Shown in pieces: positions 18,903-28,166 of a stretch of DNA of 64,000 nt. The notes beneath the pieces were generated by a model. It had not been told where the DNA came from, searched no databases, and worked only from the letters and a program-made list of their open reading frames with translations. The DNA lies in NCBI RefSeq assembly GCF_007830355.1, contig NZ_VLKO01000009.1, positions 124,001 to 188,000 on the forward strand, read 5' to 3'. The translations under genes and the position numbers were made by a program. Positions within the stretch are counted from its first letter, which is position 1. Every line of letters begins with the position of its first letter. Source of the stretch: Flavobacterium tiangeerense. Its GTDB lineage: Bacteria; Bacteroidota; Bacteroidia; Flavobacteriales; Flavobacteriaceae.

Positions 18903-20744
18903 ATGTCGAGTATTATACAATTGCTGCCTGATCATGTTGCAAATCAAATTGCAGCGGGAGAGGTTGTTCAACGTCCTGCATCAGTAGTAAAAGAACTTTT
19001 GGAAAATGCAGTAGATGCACGGGCTACAGATATCAAGTTAATCATTAAAGATGCTGGTAAGGCGCTTGTACAAGTGATTGATAATGGTTTAGGAATGAAT
19101 GTAACTGACGCTCGCTTGTGTTTTGAACGTCATGCTACTTCAAAGATACGTCAAGCCGAAGATTTGTTTTCCTTGTTTACCAAAGGGTTTAGAGGCGAAG
19201 CATTAGCATCCATTGCTGCTATTGCTCATGTTGAAATGAAAACACGTCAAGAACAGGATGAGTTAGGACATCACATCATTATTGAAGGAAGTAAATTTAT
19301 AGCGCAGGAGCTTGCTGTTTTACCACAAGGAACTTCATTTGCAATCAAAAACTTGTTTTTTAATATTCCGGCTAGGAGAAATTTTTTGAAATCAGATACT
19401 GTGGAATACCGCCATATTGTTGATGAATTTCAACGAGTAGCATTGGCTCACCCTAATATTCAATTTACTTTTTACCACAACGGAAGCGAAATGTTTAATT
19501 TGCCTCCAGCTACGTTAAGACAACGTATTGTGTCTATATTTTCGGGAAAAACAAATGAAAAATTGGTTCCCGTTCAAGAGGAAACTGATATTGTTACTAT
19601 TCAAGGATTTGTAAGTAAACCTGAATTTGCAAAAAAGAGTAGGGGCGAACAGTTTTTCTTTGTTAATGATCGTTTTATAAAAAGCGGATACTTACATCAT
19701 GCAGTTATGGCTGCCTATGATGGAATCTTGAGAGACGGAGCGCAACCGAGTTATTTTTTATACCTAACGGTACCGCCAAACACAATTGATATTAATATAC
19801 ATCCTACTAAAACTGAGATTAAATTTGATGATGAGCATGCTTTATACGCCATTCTTCGTGCTTCTATAAAACACAGTTTAGGACAATTTAATGTAGCTCC
19901 AGTTTTGGATTTTGATAGAGACTCAAATCTGGATACGCCTTATCATTACAAAGATTTATCTGGCGAGGTTCCATCAATTCAAGTTGACGGCACTTTTAAT
20001 CCTTTTTCTAACGAAACTCCTAGCAAACAATTTTCTAGTTATAAAAAACCAGAAAGCACTTCAAAATGGGACAGTTTGTATGTCGGTTTAAAACAAGATG
20101 TTTTTGATATAGAGCAAGTAACGTTTGAAAACGAGGAAGTCACATCGTCACTTTTTAACGATGAAGAAGTGGAGCATGCGGTGCATAAAACCTATCAAAT
20201 TCATAAAAAATACATTGTATCGTCTATCAAATCAGGAATGGTAATTGTTGATCAGCAGCGTGCACACCAACGCGTTTTGTATGAGCAGTTTTTGGTAAAT
20301 ATGACGGTACAACAAGCATCAAGTCAGCAACTATTGTTTCCTTTAAATTTGTTTTATTCGTCAAGCGAAATGGAAATTATCACTGAGTTGCAACAAGCGC
20401 TAAAAAATACCGGTTTTGTTTTTGAAGATAACAATTCAGATCATATTGTAATATCTGGAATACCCGTAAACATCACCGAGAGTGAAGTTTCTATAGTTTT
20501 AGAACAATTAATAAGTGATCTTCAAGATGGAATTCCTGAGAGCAGTTTTAGTCAAAACGATACTATTGCCAAGTCAATGGCTAAGAGTTTAGCCGTAAAA
20601 ACAGGAACGCATCTTACAGAAAAGGAACAGGAAAATTTAGTTAACGGACTTTTTGCGTGCAAAGATCCAAATGTGTCGCCATTTCATAAACCCACTTTCA
20701 TCACTATGCGTGTGGAAGATTTAGATAAAAAATTTGCAGTATGA
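18903..20744 (+). CDS. mutL: DNA mismatch repair protein MutL
   Basis: MutL couples mismatch recognition by MutS to strand removal. The 613-residue protein has the GHKL ATPase motifs in order: IAAGEVVQRPASVVKELLENAVDA cut here to ELLENAVDA, DNGLGM, RHATSKI and GFRGEAL. A linker (about 330-420) precedes the C-terminal dimerisation domain. The endonuclease motifs found in many MutL proteins are degenerate: DQQRAHQRVLYE at 450-461 in place of DQHAxxExxxxE, and SPFHKP at 592-597 in place of CPHGRP. It therefore may not nick DNA itself. It overlaps the next gene by the ATGA of its stop. Confidence 0.95.
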   Translation: MSSIIQLLPDHVANQIAAGEVVQRPASVVKELLENAVDARATDIKLIIKDAGKALVQVIDNGLGMNVTDARLCFERHATSKIRQAEDLFSLFTKGFRGEALASIAAIAHVEMKTRQEQDELGHHIIIEGSKFIAQELAVLPQGTSFAIKNLFFNIPARRNFLKSDTVEYRHIVDEFQRVALAHPNIQFTFYHNGSEMFNLPPATLRQRIVSIFSGKTNEKLVPVQEETDIVTIQGFVSKPEFAKKSRGEQFFFVNDRFIKSGYLHHAVMAAYDGILRDGAQPSYFLYLTVPPNTIDINIHPTKTEIKFDDEHALYAILRASIKHSLGQFNVAPVLDFDRDSNLDTPYHYKDLSGEVPSIQVDGTFNPFSNETPSKQFSSYKKPESTSKWDSLYVGLKQDVFDIEQVTFENEEVTSSLFNDEEVEHAVHKTYQIHKKYIVSSIKSGMVIVDQQRAHQRVLYEQFLVNMTVQQASSQQLLFPLNLFYSSSEMEIITELQQALKNTGFVFEDNNSDHIVISGIPVNITESEVSIVLEQLISDLQDGIPESSFSQNDTIAKSMAKSLAVKTGTHLTEKEQENLVNGLFACKDPNVSPFHKPTFITMRVEDLDKKFAV

Positions 20745-21484
20745 GAAACGTAACCGAAGTTGTTAAGCAATTAATTATTGTTAACATTCTATTTTTTATA
20801 GGGACATACCTTTTAGGAGATGTAGTTTATAAAGCCTTGGCTTTATTTTTTCCAGAGAATCCTAATTTTCAGTATTGGCAACCACTATCCCACATGTTTA
20901 TGCACGGCGGTGTCATGCACATTTTTTTCAATATGTTTGCTTTGTATTCTTTTGGATCAGCTTTGGAGCAAATATGGGGCGGGAAAAAGTTTTTGTTTTT
21001 TTATATTTCTTGTGGTTTAGGTGCGGCTTTGTTGCATACGGGTGTTAATTATTATTATTTTAATGATGCTATTACTACCTTGACAGCAAATGGCTTTAAT
21101 AAGCAAGATATTTTACAGCTTTTAAATGAAGGTAAAATTAATGCTTTGCAGCAGTATATGAATGCCTCTGATTTTTCTAATTTTATAAGTGCATATGCTG
21201 GTAGGGCTGTGGGAGCATCAGGAGCAATTTACGGAATAATTGTTGCTTTTGCATTTATGTTTCCTAATGCTGAACTGGCGCTTATGTTTATTCCAGTACC
21301 TATTAAAGCTAAATATTTTGTTCCAGGATTAGTTCTTGTTGATTTATATTTGGGAATCTCAGGTAAATCTATTTTTGGCGGCGGCGGAATAGCACATTTT
21401 GCGCATGTGGGTGGAGCGCTTTTTGGCTTTATAATGATGTGGTATTGGAAAAAAAAACAGTTTAATAAAAACCGCTGGAATTAA
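20741..21484 (+). CDS. Rhomboid-family intramembrane serine protease
   Basis: A 247-residue polytopic membrane protein with the rhomboid signature. HGGVMHIFFNMFAL contains the oxyanion Asn and conserved His (His60). The catalytic Ser160 is in GASGAIYG, and the partner His222 is in AHVGGALFGF. About six membrane helices are visible, so it should cleave membrane proteins within the bilayer. It overlaps mutL by 4 nt and is followed after 48 nt by a second rhomboid. A loop of about 40 residues (105-150) between helices is longer than in E. coli GlpG. The substrate is unknown. Confidence 0.92.
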   Translation: MRNVTEVVKQLIIVNILFFIGTYLLGDVVYKALALFFPENPNFQYWQPLSHMFMHGGVMHIFFNMFALYSFGSALEQIWGGKKFLFFYISCGLGAALLHTGVNYYYFNDAITTLTANGFNKQDILQLLNEGKINALQQYMNASDFSNFISAYAGRAVGASGAIYGIIVAFAFMFPNAELALMFIPVPIKAKYFVPGLVLVDLYLGISGKSIFGGGGIAHFAHVGGALFGFIMMWYWKKKQFNKNRWN

Positions 21485-21532
21485 TACAACACAGATCGAG
21501 TATATTTTTAATAGGCACAAAAGAATTGGTAT

Positions 21533-22402
21533 ATGAATGTTATTGATGATTTGAAATTGCAATACAAAATGGGAGGAATTGTTATTCGTCTTATTTTTTG
21601 GAATATCGCTTTATTTGTGATTCCTTTTTTAGTTTTTTTTCTATTATCTAAAATGGGAATAACAATTGATTATTTACAATATGTAAGCTTATCATCAAAC
21701 CCCACTGTTTTTATAAGCCAGCCTTGGACTATTTTGAGCTATGCTTTTTTTCATACTGGAATCATGCATATTCTTTTTAATTTATTAGTTCTTAATTTTG
21801 CAGGAAGATTATTCATGACTTATTTTACAGGCAAGCAGTTGTTTGGCTTGTATGTTTTGGGAGCTATTTTTGCTGGAATAGTGTATGTTTTGGTTTTTTA
21901 TATTTTGGCAATAGATGCGCCTATTGTTGGGGCCTCTGCGGCTATAATGGCTATTTTGGTTGCTGTTGCTACATACAATCCATTGATGGAGCTCCGAATG
22001 TTGATATTTGGAACCGTAAAGCTTTGGCACGTTACAGCTGTTATTGTTTTTATTGATTTAATGCAATTGCGTTCCGGTAATATGGGTGGGCATATTTCAC
22101 ATCTTGCAGGAGCTTTATTTGGTTTTTTATTCATTAAACTACTTGAAAATGGGACTGATCTAAGTAAAATAATTTCAGGTTTTATAGATTTTTTCCAAAA
22201 TCGATTCAAAAAAAACAATGCTACTCCTTTTAAAAAAGTGTATAAATCGCATCAAAAACCAGCACCAAAAACAGTTTCTAAAATTGTTGTAAAAGATAAT
22301 AATCAGCAGCAAATAGATCAAATATTGGATAAAATAAGTCAATCTGGTTATGATAGTCTATCTCAAAACGAAAAAGAATTCCTTTTTAAAGTAGGAAAAT
22401 AA
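21533..22402 (+). CDS. Second rhomboid-family protease with cytosolic tail
   Basis: A 289-residue rhomboid paralogue of the preceding gene. It keeps the FHTGIMHILFNLLVL segment, the catalytic Ser135 in GASAAIMA and His190 in SHLAGALFGF, so it should be active. After the last membrane helix (about 204) comes a soluble, basic tail of about 80 residues ending in a short helical motif (QIDQILDKISQSGYDSLSQ), a pattern often seen at the C-terminus of Bacteroidetes rhomboids. The tandem pair suggests related but distinct substrates. Confidence 0.92.
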   Translation: MNVIDDLKLQYKMGGIVIRLIFWNIALFVIPFLVFFLLSKMGITIDYLQYVSLSSNPTVFISQPWTILSYAFFHTGIMHILFNLLVLNFAGRLFMTYFTGKQLFGLYVLGAIFAGIVYVLVFYILAIDAPIVGASAAIMAILVAVATYNPLMELRMLIFGTVKLWHVTAVIVFIDLMQLRSGNMGGHISHLAGALFGFLFIKLLENGTDLSKIISGFIDFFQNRFKKNNATPFKKVYKSHQKPAPKTVSKIVVKDNNQQQIDQILDKISQSGYDSLSQNEKEFLFKVGK

Positions 22403-22447
22403 TCTGAATTAAATTGTATATTGTAACTAGTATTTAAAAGTGTAAGT

Positions 22448-23494
22448 ATGAGAAATCTTTCTTGGTTTAATAAAGGTATGTTTCTACTCAATATAGTCCT
22501 AACAGTGGTGACTTTTATTGCTTATATTTTACCTTTCTTGGCCCCGAAATCTTTCCCGTTATTGTCAGTTCTCACGTTATTCATGCCTTTGTTCTTTGTT
22601 TTAAATACCTTGTTTTTTTTCTATTGGACCTTACAATTTAAAAAACAATTGATTGTTTCTGGAATTGTATTATTAATAGGGATTACATTTATAAATAAGT
22701 TTTATAAATTTTCAAGTGTTGAATTGCCTAAAGTAGAACAAGATTTCACCATCATGAGCTACAATGTTAGACTCTTAAACGTTTTTAAATGGATCGAACG
22801 TGATGATGTACCTGGTGATATTTTGAATTTTATAAATGAAAAAAACCCTGATATATTGTGTATTCAAGAGTTCTCATCAACTGCTGGAATAGATTTAAAG
22901 GTATATCCACACCGCTATATTTTTACCGAAGGAAACCAAATCAAAACGGGTCAAGCTATTTTTTCGAAGTTTCCTATAATAGATCATGGCAATATTATAT
23001 TTCCTAAATCCAGTAATAACGTTATTTACGCAGATATCAAGAAGGGTAAAGATATTATTAGGGTATATAACATGCACTTACAATCTATTAAAATTTCTCC
23101 TGACGTAAATGAAATCGATGAAAATATAGATGCTATTAATCAGAATAAATCTCAAAAACTTTTTATTCGAATCAGTAAGGCATTTAAACAACAACAGCAA
23201 CAAGCTGAGCAGTTTCGAGAGCATAAGTTAAAGTGTACTTATCCAGTAATCATTTGTGGTGATATGAATAATAGTGCATTTTCTTATGTGTATAGGAGTA
23301 TAAAAGGGAAAATGAAAGACAGTTTTGAAGAGGCAGGTCAGGGTTTTGGTGAAACCTATAAGTTTAGATATTATCCAGCAAGGATTGACTATATTTTTGC
23401 TGATGAAAGAATGCAGGTGAAAAAATTCGAAAACTTTTCTAATTTTATAAATTCAGATCATTTCCCTATCATGGCACGTTTATCCTATGAATAG
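22448..23494 (+). CDS. Endonuclease/exonuclease/phosphatase (EEP) family hydrolase
   Basis: A 348-residue protein with two N-terminal hydrophobic helices (about 12-85) followed by an EEP domain (about 95-348). Motifs in order are MSYNVRLLN, DILCIQEF with the metal-binding Glu, YNMHLQS, ICGDMNNS (the catalytic Asp-x-Asn), RIDYIFAD and SDHFPI with the catalytic His. All key residues are present. Membrane-attached EEP proteins act on phosphodiesters such as lipids, nucleic acids or inositol phosphates. The class here is not separable by eye. It is the last gene of the mutL-rhomboid-rhomboid unit, 45 nt after the second rhomboid. Confidence 0.88.
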   Translation: MRNLSWFNKGMFLLNIVLTVVTFIAYILPFLAPKSFPLLSVLTLFMPLFFVLNTLFFFYWTLQFKKQLIVSGIVLLIGITFINKFYKFSSVELPKVEQDFTIMSYNVRLLNVFKWIERDDVPGDILNFINEKNPDILCIQEFSSTAGIDLKVYPHRYIFTEGNQIKTGQAIFSKFPIIDHGNIIFPKSSNNVIYADIKKGKDIIRVYNMHLQSIKISPDVNEIDENIDAINQNKSQKLFIRISKAFKQQQQQAEQFREHKLKCTYPVIICGDMNNSAFSYVYRSIKGKMKDSFEEAGQGFGETYKFRYYPARIDYIFADERMQVKKFENFSNFINSDHFPIMARLSYE

Positions 23495-23544
23495 ATTATG
23501 TTTGGTATTAAACGAATTTTTTTTGGGATGTTCGTGGTAACAGA

Positions 23545-24162
23545 TTATAATGTCTGATTTCTCAAATAATCCACAGTAAACTTACCTTCATTGAATAGTA
23601 AATCTAAAATGCTTAAATTATTCAAAAAGCCATGTTTGTCATCAAAAACTTGTTGATAAGGTTCAAATTGCGATTGGTCTTTTTTTCCGTTTACCAATGT
23701 TCTGTAATCCAAAATAAGTTCTGGATTGGTCTCCAGTAAATAACTTGTTGTTTTTGAATAATCCATTTTCATGCGCATACACTTGGATAATAATTCCAAC
23801 ACTTCAAAGTTTAAATCCATCAGGAAATCATGCTTTTTTTCGAAAAAGGGTTGTAAATCATCTTCAAAAAACTCAAAAAAAGGAGAGCTTCTATATGCTG
23901 CCTCTAAGGATTTGAAATGCTGTTTTTGCCAATCAAAATCATTTTCTATTCGAATGTCTTTTGTTTTTTGATGGCTTATTTTAGTATGTTTTATAGGGAT
24001 ATTCAAAAGTTGAATTCCATTTGGACTATAAATGTAAGTTCTATTTCTGTTGGTTTGCTTTTGAAAATTATCTTCTACCTCATAAAGTACTGATTCAGCT
24101 TTTGCAATGGCTACAAAATGGCTTATGGATGGGAAATAGGTGGGGTGTATGATAATATTCAT
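23545..24162 (-). CDS. WbqC family protein
   Basis: A 205-residue cytosolic protein matching the WbqC family: HPTYFPSISHFVAIAKA at the N-terminus, NRTYIYSPNGIQLLNIPI and the W-Q-K-Q-H-F segment. Homologues often lie in O-antigen or glycan loci and are thought to act in sugar or glycan modification, but no activity is firmly established. It is the last gene after lepB in the ParAB-DapB-LepB run. A strong hairpin lies between it and lepB, so its expression may be set separately. Confidence 0.85.
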   Translation of the reverse strand: MNIIIHPTYFPSISHFVAIAKAESVLYEVEDNFQKQTNRNRTYIYSPNGIQLLNIPIKHTKISHQKTKDIRIENDFDWQKQHFKSLEAAYRSSPFFEFFEDDLQPFFEKKHDFLMDLNFEVLELLSKCMRMKMDYSKTTSYLLETNPELILDYRTLVNGKKDQSQFEPYQQVFDDKHGFLNNLSILDLLFNEGKFTVDYLRNQTL

Positions 24163-24177
24163 GATGTTGTAATATAT

Positions 24178-24211
24178 TAGCGTTTAGAGTTTTAATTTCT
24201 ACTAAACGCTA
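24178..24211. repeat. Perfect inverted repeat between lepB and wbqC
   Basis: Ten perfect base pairs (tagcgtttag at 24178-24187 with ctaaacgcta at 24202-24211) enclose a 14-nt loop. A run of eight T follows on the plus strand, which would terminate plus-strand (antisense) transcription. Both flanking genes are on the minus strand. Confidence 0.8.
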
Positions 24212-24222
24212 GTTTTTTTTAT

Positions 24223-25791
24223 TTAAACTTTGTTTGTTTTTCTTTTTTTCCAAAAATAATCTCCTATGAAAAATACAACTAGTCCTATTAGGAATAATTG
24301 AAAATAAGATTGAGGTTGTCCTTCACCACTCACAGTTGTAAAAACTCTATCCCAACGAATTTTGTTGATTCCTTTACCGTTAGGATCTATACTTAACCAT
24401 ATAAATATTGGTTTACCTACAATATGATTTTCTGGAACAAATCCCCAGTATCTACTGTCTTCAGAGTTGTTTCGGTTGTCTCCCATCATCCAGTAGTAAT
24501 TTTGCTTAAAAGTATACTCTTTAGCAATTTTACCATTGATACGAATTTCTGTACCGTTTACTTGCAACTTATTGTTCTCGTAATCGTCAATAATCGTTTT
24601 GTAGAAAGGTAGGTTTTCAATATTTAAAGCAACAGTTTTTCCTTGTTCCGGAATGTAAATAGGTCCGTAATTGTCACTATTCCATTTTTTGAGGTGAGGA
24701 AAAACTCCTTTGCCAAAATTAGCTTGGTCAACTCCAGTCGCAATTTGTTTGATAACCGCTGTTATACCTGGAGTGTTTTTTAAAACTTGTGCACCAGCAT
24801 CGGTCAATGCACTTAGGTAAATGGTATCTCTCTTAGCTTCGTTAGTAAAAAAGGCTCTATCTGTAATGTCTAGTTCTTTGAAAATATATTCAAGATCAAT
24901 TGGCGTCTTTCCATCAAGCGCTACTTTGTATGAAAATTGCGGTTTCGCTCGTTCTGGTAATTGAAGGATCTTACCGTCAATATACACATCACCATTCACA
25001 ATAGAAAGGTTGTCACCAGGAACACCTACGCATCTTTTTACATAATTTGATTTTTTATCAATTGGTTTGTAGGCTCTTCTTTTTGAGGTATCAAAAAATT
25101 TATAAACGGTGTCAACTGGCCAGTTAAAAACTACAATATCAGTTCGTTTGATGTTTTGTATCCCAGGCAATCTCAAGTATGGCAATTGTGGCCATGACAA
25201 GTATGATTTTTTGTGTGTTAATGGGATAGAGTCATGAACCATAGGAAGCGCTACAGTTGTCATAGGTACTCTTGCGCCATAGTTCATCTTACTTACAAAA
25301 AGAAAATCACCTACTAGCAATGATTTTTCTAATGACGGAGTTGGAATAGTATAAGGCTGGATTGCATACGTATGAACTAATGTTGCTACTACCACAGCAA
25401 ATAGTATAGAGCTGATAGTGTCAGCTGTTTTGTTTTGAGGCATTACACTTCTATCAGCTATATATTCTAGTTTTTGAGTATAATTAATATAATAGATATA
25501 AAAACCTAATGTGATTATCCCTAAGAAAGTATCTAAGGAAGATTTTTTACCAAAACTTCTTAAAGTTTCAATCCAAATTACTGGGAATAAGATTAAGTTG
25601 ATTATCGGGATAAAGAGTAAAACTGTCCACCATGTAGGTCTACCTATTATTTTCATTAAAACGATTGCGTTATAAACAGGAATAGCTGCTTCCCATTTTT
25701 TTCGTCCCGCACTTTCATATAATTTCCAAGTTCCTAAAAAGTGAATTATTTGTACCAGTAAGAAAAATACAAACCATTGATATACAGTCAT
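24223..25791 (-). CDS. lepB: Signal peptidase I with N-terminal membrane domain
   Basis: A 522-residue leader peptidase that removes signal peptides from exported proteins. The N-terminal 115 residues contain about three or four membrane helices and resemble DUF5684. The SPase I domain follows: catalytic Ser153 in PTPSLEKSLLVGD, catalytic Lys252 in YVKRCVGVPGD, and the conserved GDNRNNSEDSRYWGFVP box. A last membrane helix lies at about 500-518. The Bacteroidetes type carries a long insert between the Lys and GDNR boxes, seen here. The residue after the catalytic Ser is Leu rather than the usual Met. It is 60 nt downstream of dapB. Confidence 0.95.
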   Translation of the reverse strand: MTVYQWFVFFLLVQIIHFLGTWKLYESAGRKKWEAAIPVYNAIVLMKIIGRPTWWTVLLFIPIINLILFPVIWIETLRSFGKKSSLDTFLGIITLGFYIYYINYTQKLEYIADRSVMPQNKTADTISSILFAVVVATLVHTYAIQPYTIPTPSLEKSLLVGDFLFVSKMNYGARVPMTTVALPMVHDSIPLTHKKSYLSWPQLPYLRLPGIQNIKRTDIVVFNWPVDTVYKFFDTSKRRAYKPIDKKSNYVKRCVGVPGDNLSIVNGDVYIDGKILQLPERAKPQFSYKVALDGKTPIDLEYIFKELDITDRAFFTNEAKRDTIYLSALTDAGAQVLKNTPGITAVIKQIATGVDQANFGKGVFPHLKKWNSDNYGPIYIPEQGKTVALNIENLPFYKTIIDDYENNKLQVNGTEIRINGKIAKEYTFKQNYYWMMGDNRNNSEDSRYWGFVPENHIVGKPIFIWLSIDPNGKGINKIRWDRVFTTVSGEGQPQSYFQLFLIGLVVFFIGDYFWKKRKTNKV

Positions 25792-25851
25792 AGTCTTTTA
25801 ATTTTGTTTAATTATTGTGATGCAATTTCACAAAGAGAATAATGTTTGTTT

Positions 25852-26553
25852 TTATTTTAAATCTAATACATCTTTCATAGAGAAAATCCCTTGTTTTCCT
25901 ACTATCCACTCTGCCGCGATAACTGCTCCAAGTGCAAATCCATCTCTGTTGTGTGCCGTGTGTTTTATTTCGATGCTATCAACTGTAGAATTATACTGTA
26001 CGGTGTGCGTTCCAGGAACGGTTCCTATTCTTTTAGCATCAATGTATATTTCACCTTGATTAGGATTGTCTAAAGTCCATTTTGTGTATGAACTATTCTC
26101 CATAATTCCTTTGGCTAAAGAAATAGCAGTACCGCTAGGTGCATCTAGTTTTTGGGTATGGTGAATTTCTTCCATGCTTACTTGGTAACTGTCAAATTTT
26201 GACATCATTTTGGCGAGGTATTCGTTCAACTCAAAAAAGATGTTTACTCCTAAACTAAAATTAGAACTAGAAATCAAGGCACCTTTCGTTTCAAGGCAAA
26301 GTGCTTCAATTGTACTGTAATGTTCTAGCCATCCTGTGGTTCCTGAAATTACAGGAACATTGGTGTGAAAACAAGTCGAAATATTTTCAACAGCTGCTGA
26401 CGGTACACTAAAATCAATGGCTACATCAGCAGTTGAAAGTCCTTCAAAAGTGCTTGTTTCCTCTTTTCTTAATACGATTTCATGACCTCGTTCCAAAGCA
26501 ATTTTTTCAATCACTTGGCCCATTTTTCCGTATCCTAGTAATGCAATTTTCAT
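25852..26553 (-). CDS. dapB: 4-hydroxy-tetrahydrodipicolinate reductase
   Basis: DapB reduces hydroxytetrahydrodipicolinate with NAD(P)H in the diaminopimelate/lysine pathway, feeding peptidoglycan. Visible motifs are the nucleotide-binding GYGKMGQ at the N-terminus, the ISGTTGW segment, the SSNFSLGVN loop and the EIHHTQKLDAPSGTA signature with the catalytic His-Lys. At 233 residues it is shorter than E. coli DapB (273), as is normal for Bacteroidetes. It is placed between the parAB-DUF5683 group and lepB. Confidence 0.95.
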   Translation of the reverse strand: MKIALLGYGKMGQVIEKIALERGHEIVLRKEETSTFEGLSTADVAIDFSVPSAAVENISTCFHTNVPVISGTTGWLEHYSTIEALCLETKGALISSSNFSLGVNIFFELNEYLAKMMSKFDSYQVSMEEIHHTQKLDAPSGTAISLAKGIMENSSYTKWTLDNPNQGEIYIDAKRIGTVPGTHTVQYNSTVDSIEIKHTAHNRDGFALGAVIAAEWIVGKQGIFSMKDVLDLK

Positions 26554-26702
26554 TGTAATATTTTATAATTTAAAGCCAAATGAACTTTGACAATTTTATT
26601 TTTTGCTTGCTGTAATAACTTAGTTTAATTGAGATACTAAATTATTTATAATTCAAGCAGACTTATTTTTTTATTGATGAAAAATCAATTCAATTTTCTC
26701 TT

Positions 26703-27263
26703 TCAAAAAGTATAATTAATAGTTAGTCCCGCATTTGTCTTGAACGTTACATCATTTTGATAAATAGCGGGGCGTAGTGATAAGTTTTCATCAACATTAA
26801 ACTGCAATAAAGCAGCATCAACATTGGCATCAATAATGTTTAAAGCATAAAAAGCAAGTGTGACTAATGCAGATAAATCTCTATTACGCTGGTAAAATTT
26901 TTGCCCTGCAATCAATCTGTTGTTGTCAAGAAATTCTAAATCTTCAGTTACAACACCTTCTAGGCGTCTTTTATAAGCCGTTCTGTATTGTCTGTACTTT
27001 TTATTATTATCCGCATAAAAGTATACACTTGTACCTATGGCGCCATAAACAAGTGGAATTTTCCAGTATTTTTTATTGTAAGCTTGACCTAAACCAGGTA
27101 GTACTGCCGAAAAAAAAGCAGCTTTTGCAGGTGTAAGCGGGTCAATATTTGACGTTTTCAAGGTATCCTTCGCTATGAGTTCAGTATTGTTTTTGGTTTG
27201 TGCAAAAACAGAGCTGAAATTCATTAACATGAGAATGAAGATAATGAAAAATGATTTAAACAC
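26703..27263 (-). CDS. DUF5683 membrane/exported protein
   Basis: A 186-residue protein with a signal peptide (cleavage near SVFAQ, about residue 22) and a DUF5683-type core: PAKAAFFSAVLPGLGQAYNKK, a hydrophobic segment VYGAIGTSVYFYADNN and a C-terminal region rich in Asn and aromatic residues (LTINYTF end). No function is established to my knowledge. Its stop overlaps nothing downstream, but its start shares one base with the parB stop, so the two are translationally coupled. This position beside parAB recurs in Bacteroidetes and hints at a link with segregation or the cell envelope. Confidence 0.82.
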   Translation of the reverse strand: MFKSFFIIFILMLMNFSSVFAQTKNNTELIAKDTLKTSNIDPLTPAKAAFFSAVLPGLGQAYNKKYWKIPLVYGAIGTSVYFYADNNKKYRQYRTAYKRRLEGVVTEDLEFLDNNRLIAGQKFYQRNRDLSALVTLAFYALNIIDANVDAALLQFNVDENLSLRPAIYQNDVTFKTNAGLTINYTF

Positions 27264-28162
27264 TAGTCGTTTATTAATTTAATGATTCTTTTAAAATCTT
27301 CTTCAGAGTGAAAAGGAATGGTTATTTTACCTTTTCCGCCGCCTGTTACTTTCACGTCTACTTTGGTACCAAAATAATTAGTAAAGGTATTTTTATGAGC
27401 ATCCTCAACCTCAAACGAAGTAGCTTTTGGTTTTCCTTCAGGTTTTGGTTTTAGGCTCTCTTGATAATTTTTTACCAATGCCTCGGTATCGCGCACCGAT
27501 AAATTTTGGCTAACAATTTTTTGATAAATATCAGCCTGAATATCTTGGTTTTCAATATTGATTATGGCTCTACCATGACCCATACTTATGAATCCATCTC
27601 TAATCCCTGTTTGAATGATAGGATCAAGTTTCAACAAGCGTAAATAATTAGCAATAGTAGATCTTTTCTTCCCTACACGGTCACTCATTTGTTCTTGTGT
27701 AAGTTGGATTTCATCTATCAATCTTTGGTAAGATAAGGCAATTTCAATAGGGTCTAAGTCATGACGTTGAATGTTTTCAACCAATGCCATAACCAGTGAT
27801 TCATTGTCGTTTGCAATACGAATGTAAGCAGGAACTGTAGTAAGTCCTACAAGTGTAGAAGCTCTAAGACGACGCTCTCCAGATATAAGCTGGAATTTAT
27901 TAAAATCTAGTTTACGTACAGTAATAGGCTGGATAACACCCAATTCTTTTATAGAAGTAGCTAGTTCTCTCAATGATTCCTCATTAAAATTACTTCGGGG
28001 TTGAAACGGATTTATTTCGATTGCAGCAATTTCAAGCTCAATAATATTCCCAACAACCTTATCGGCATTTTTATCATCAACAGATTTGATATCGTTTTCT
28101 GGATCTTTCAATAACGCGGATAATCCTCTTCCTAAGGCTTGTTTTTTAATTGCTTGTGCCAT
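27263..28162 (-). CDS. parB: Chromosome-partitioning protein ParB
   Basis: A 299-residue ParB/Spo0J CTPase-type DNA clamp that binds parS and drives origin segregation with ParA. The N-terminal domain has IEINPFQPR, the GERRLRAS (C-motif, CTP-binding) and LVENIQRHDLDPIEIA segments. A helix-turn-helix (about 150-190) includes LTQEQMSDRVGKKRSTIANYLRLL. The C-terminal dimerisation domain holds KGKITIPFHSEEDF. It starts 4 nt after parA. I saw no parS palindrome in the window. Standard chromosomal type. Confidence 0.96.
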   Translation of the reverse strand: MAQAIKKQALGRGLSALLKDPENDIKSVDDKNADKVVGNIIELEIAAIEINPFQPRSNFNEESLRELATSIKELGVIQPITVRKLDFNKFQLISGERRLRASTLVGLTTVPAYIRIANDNESLVMALVENIQRHDLDPIEIALSYQRLIDEIQLTQEQMSDRVGKKRSTIANYLRLLKLDPIIQTGIRDGFISMGHGRAIINIENQDIQADIYQKIVSQNLSVRDTEALVKNYQESLKPKPEGKPKATSFEVEDAHKNTFTNYFGTKVDVKVTGGGKGKITIPFHSEEDFKRIIKLIND

Positions 28163-28166
28163 AAAA

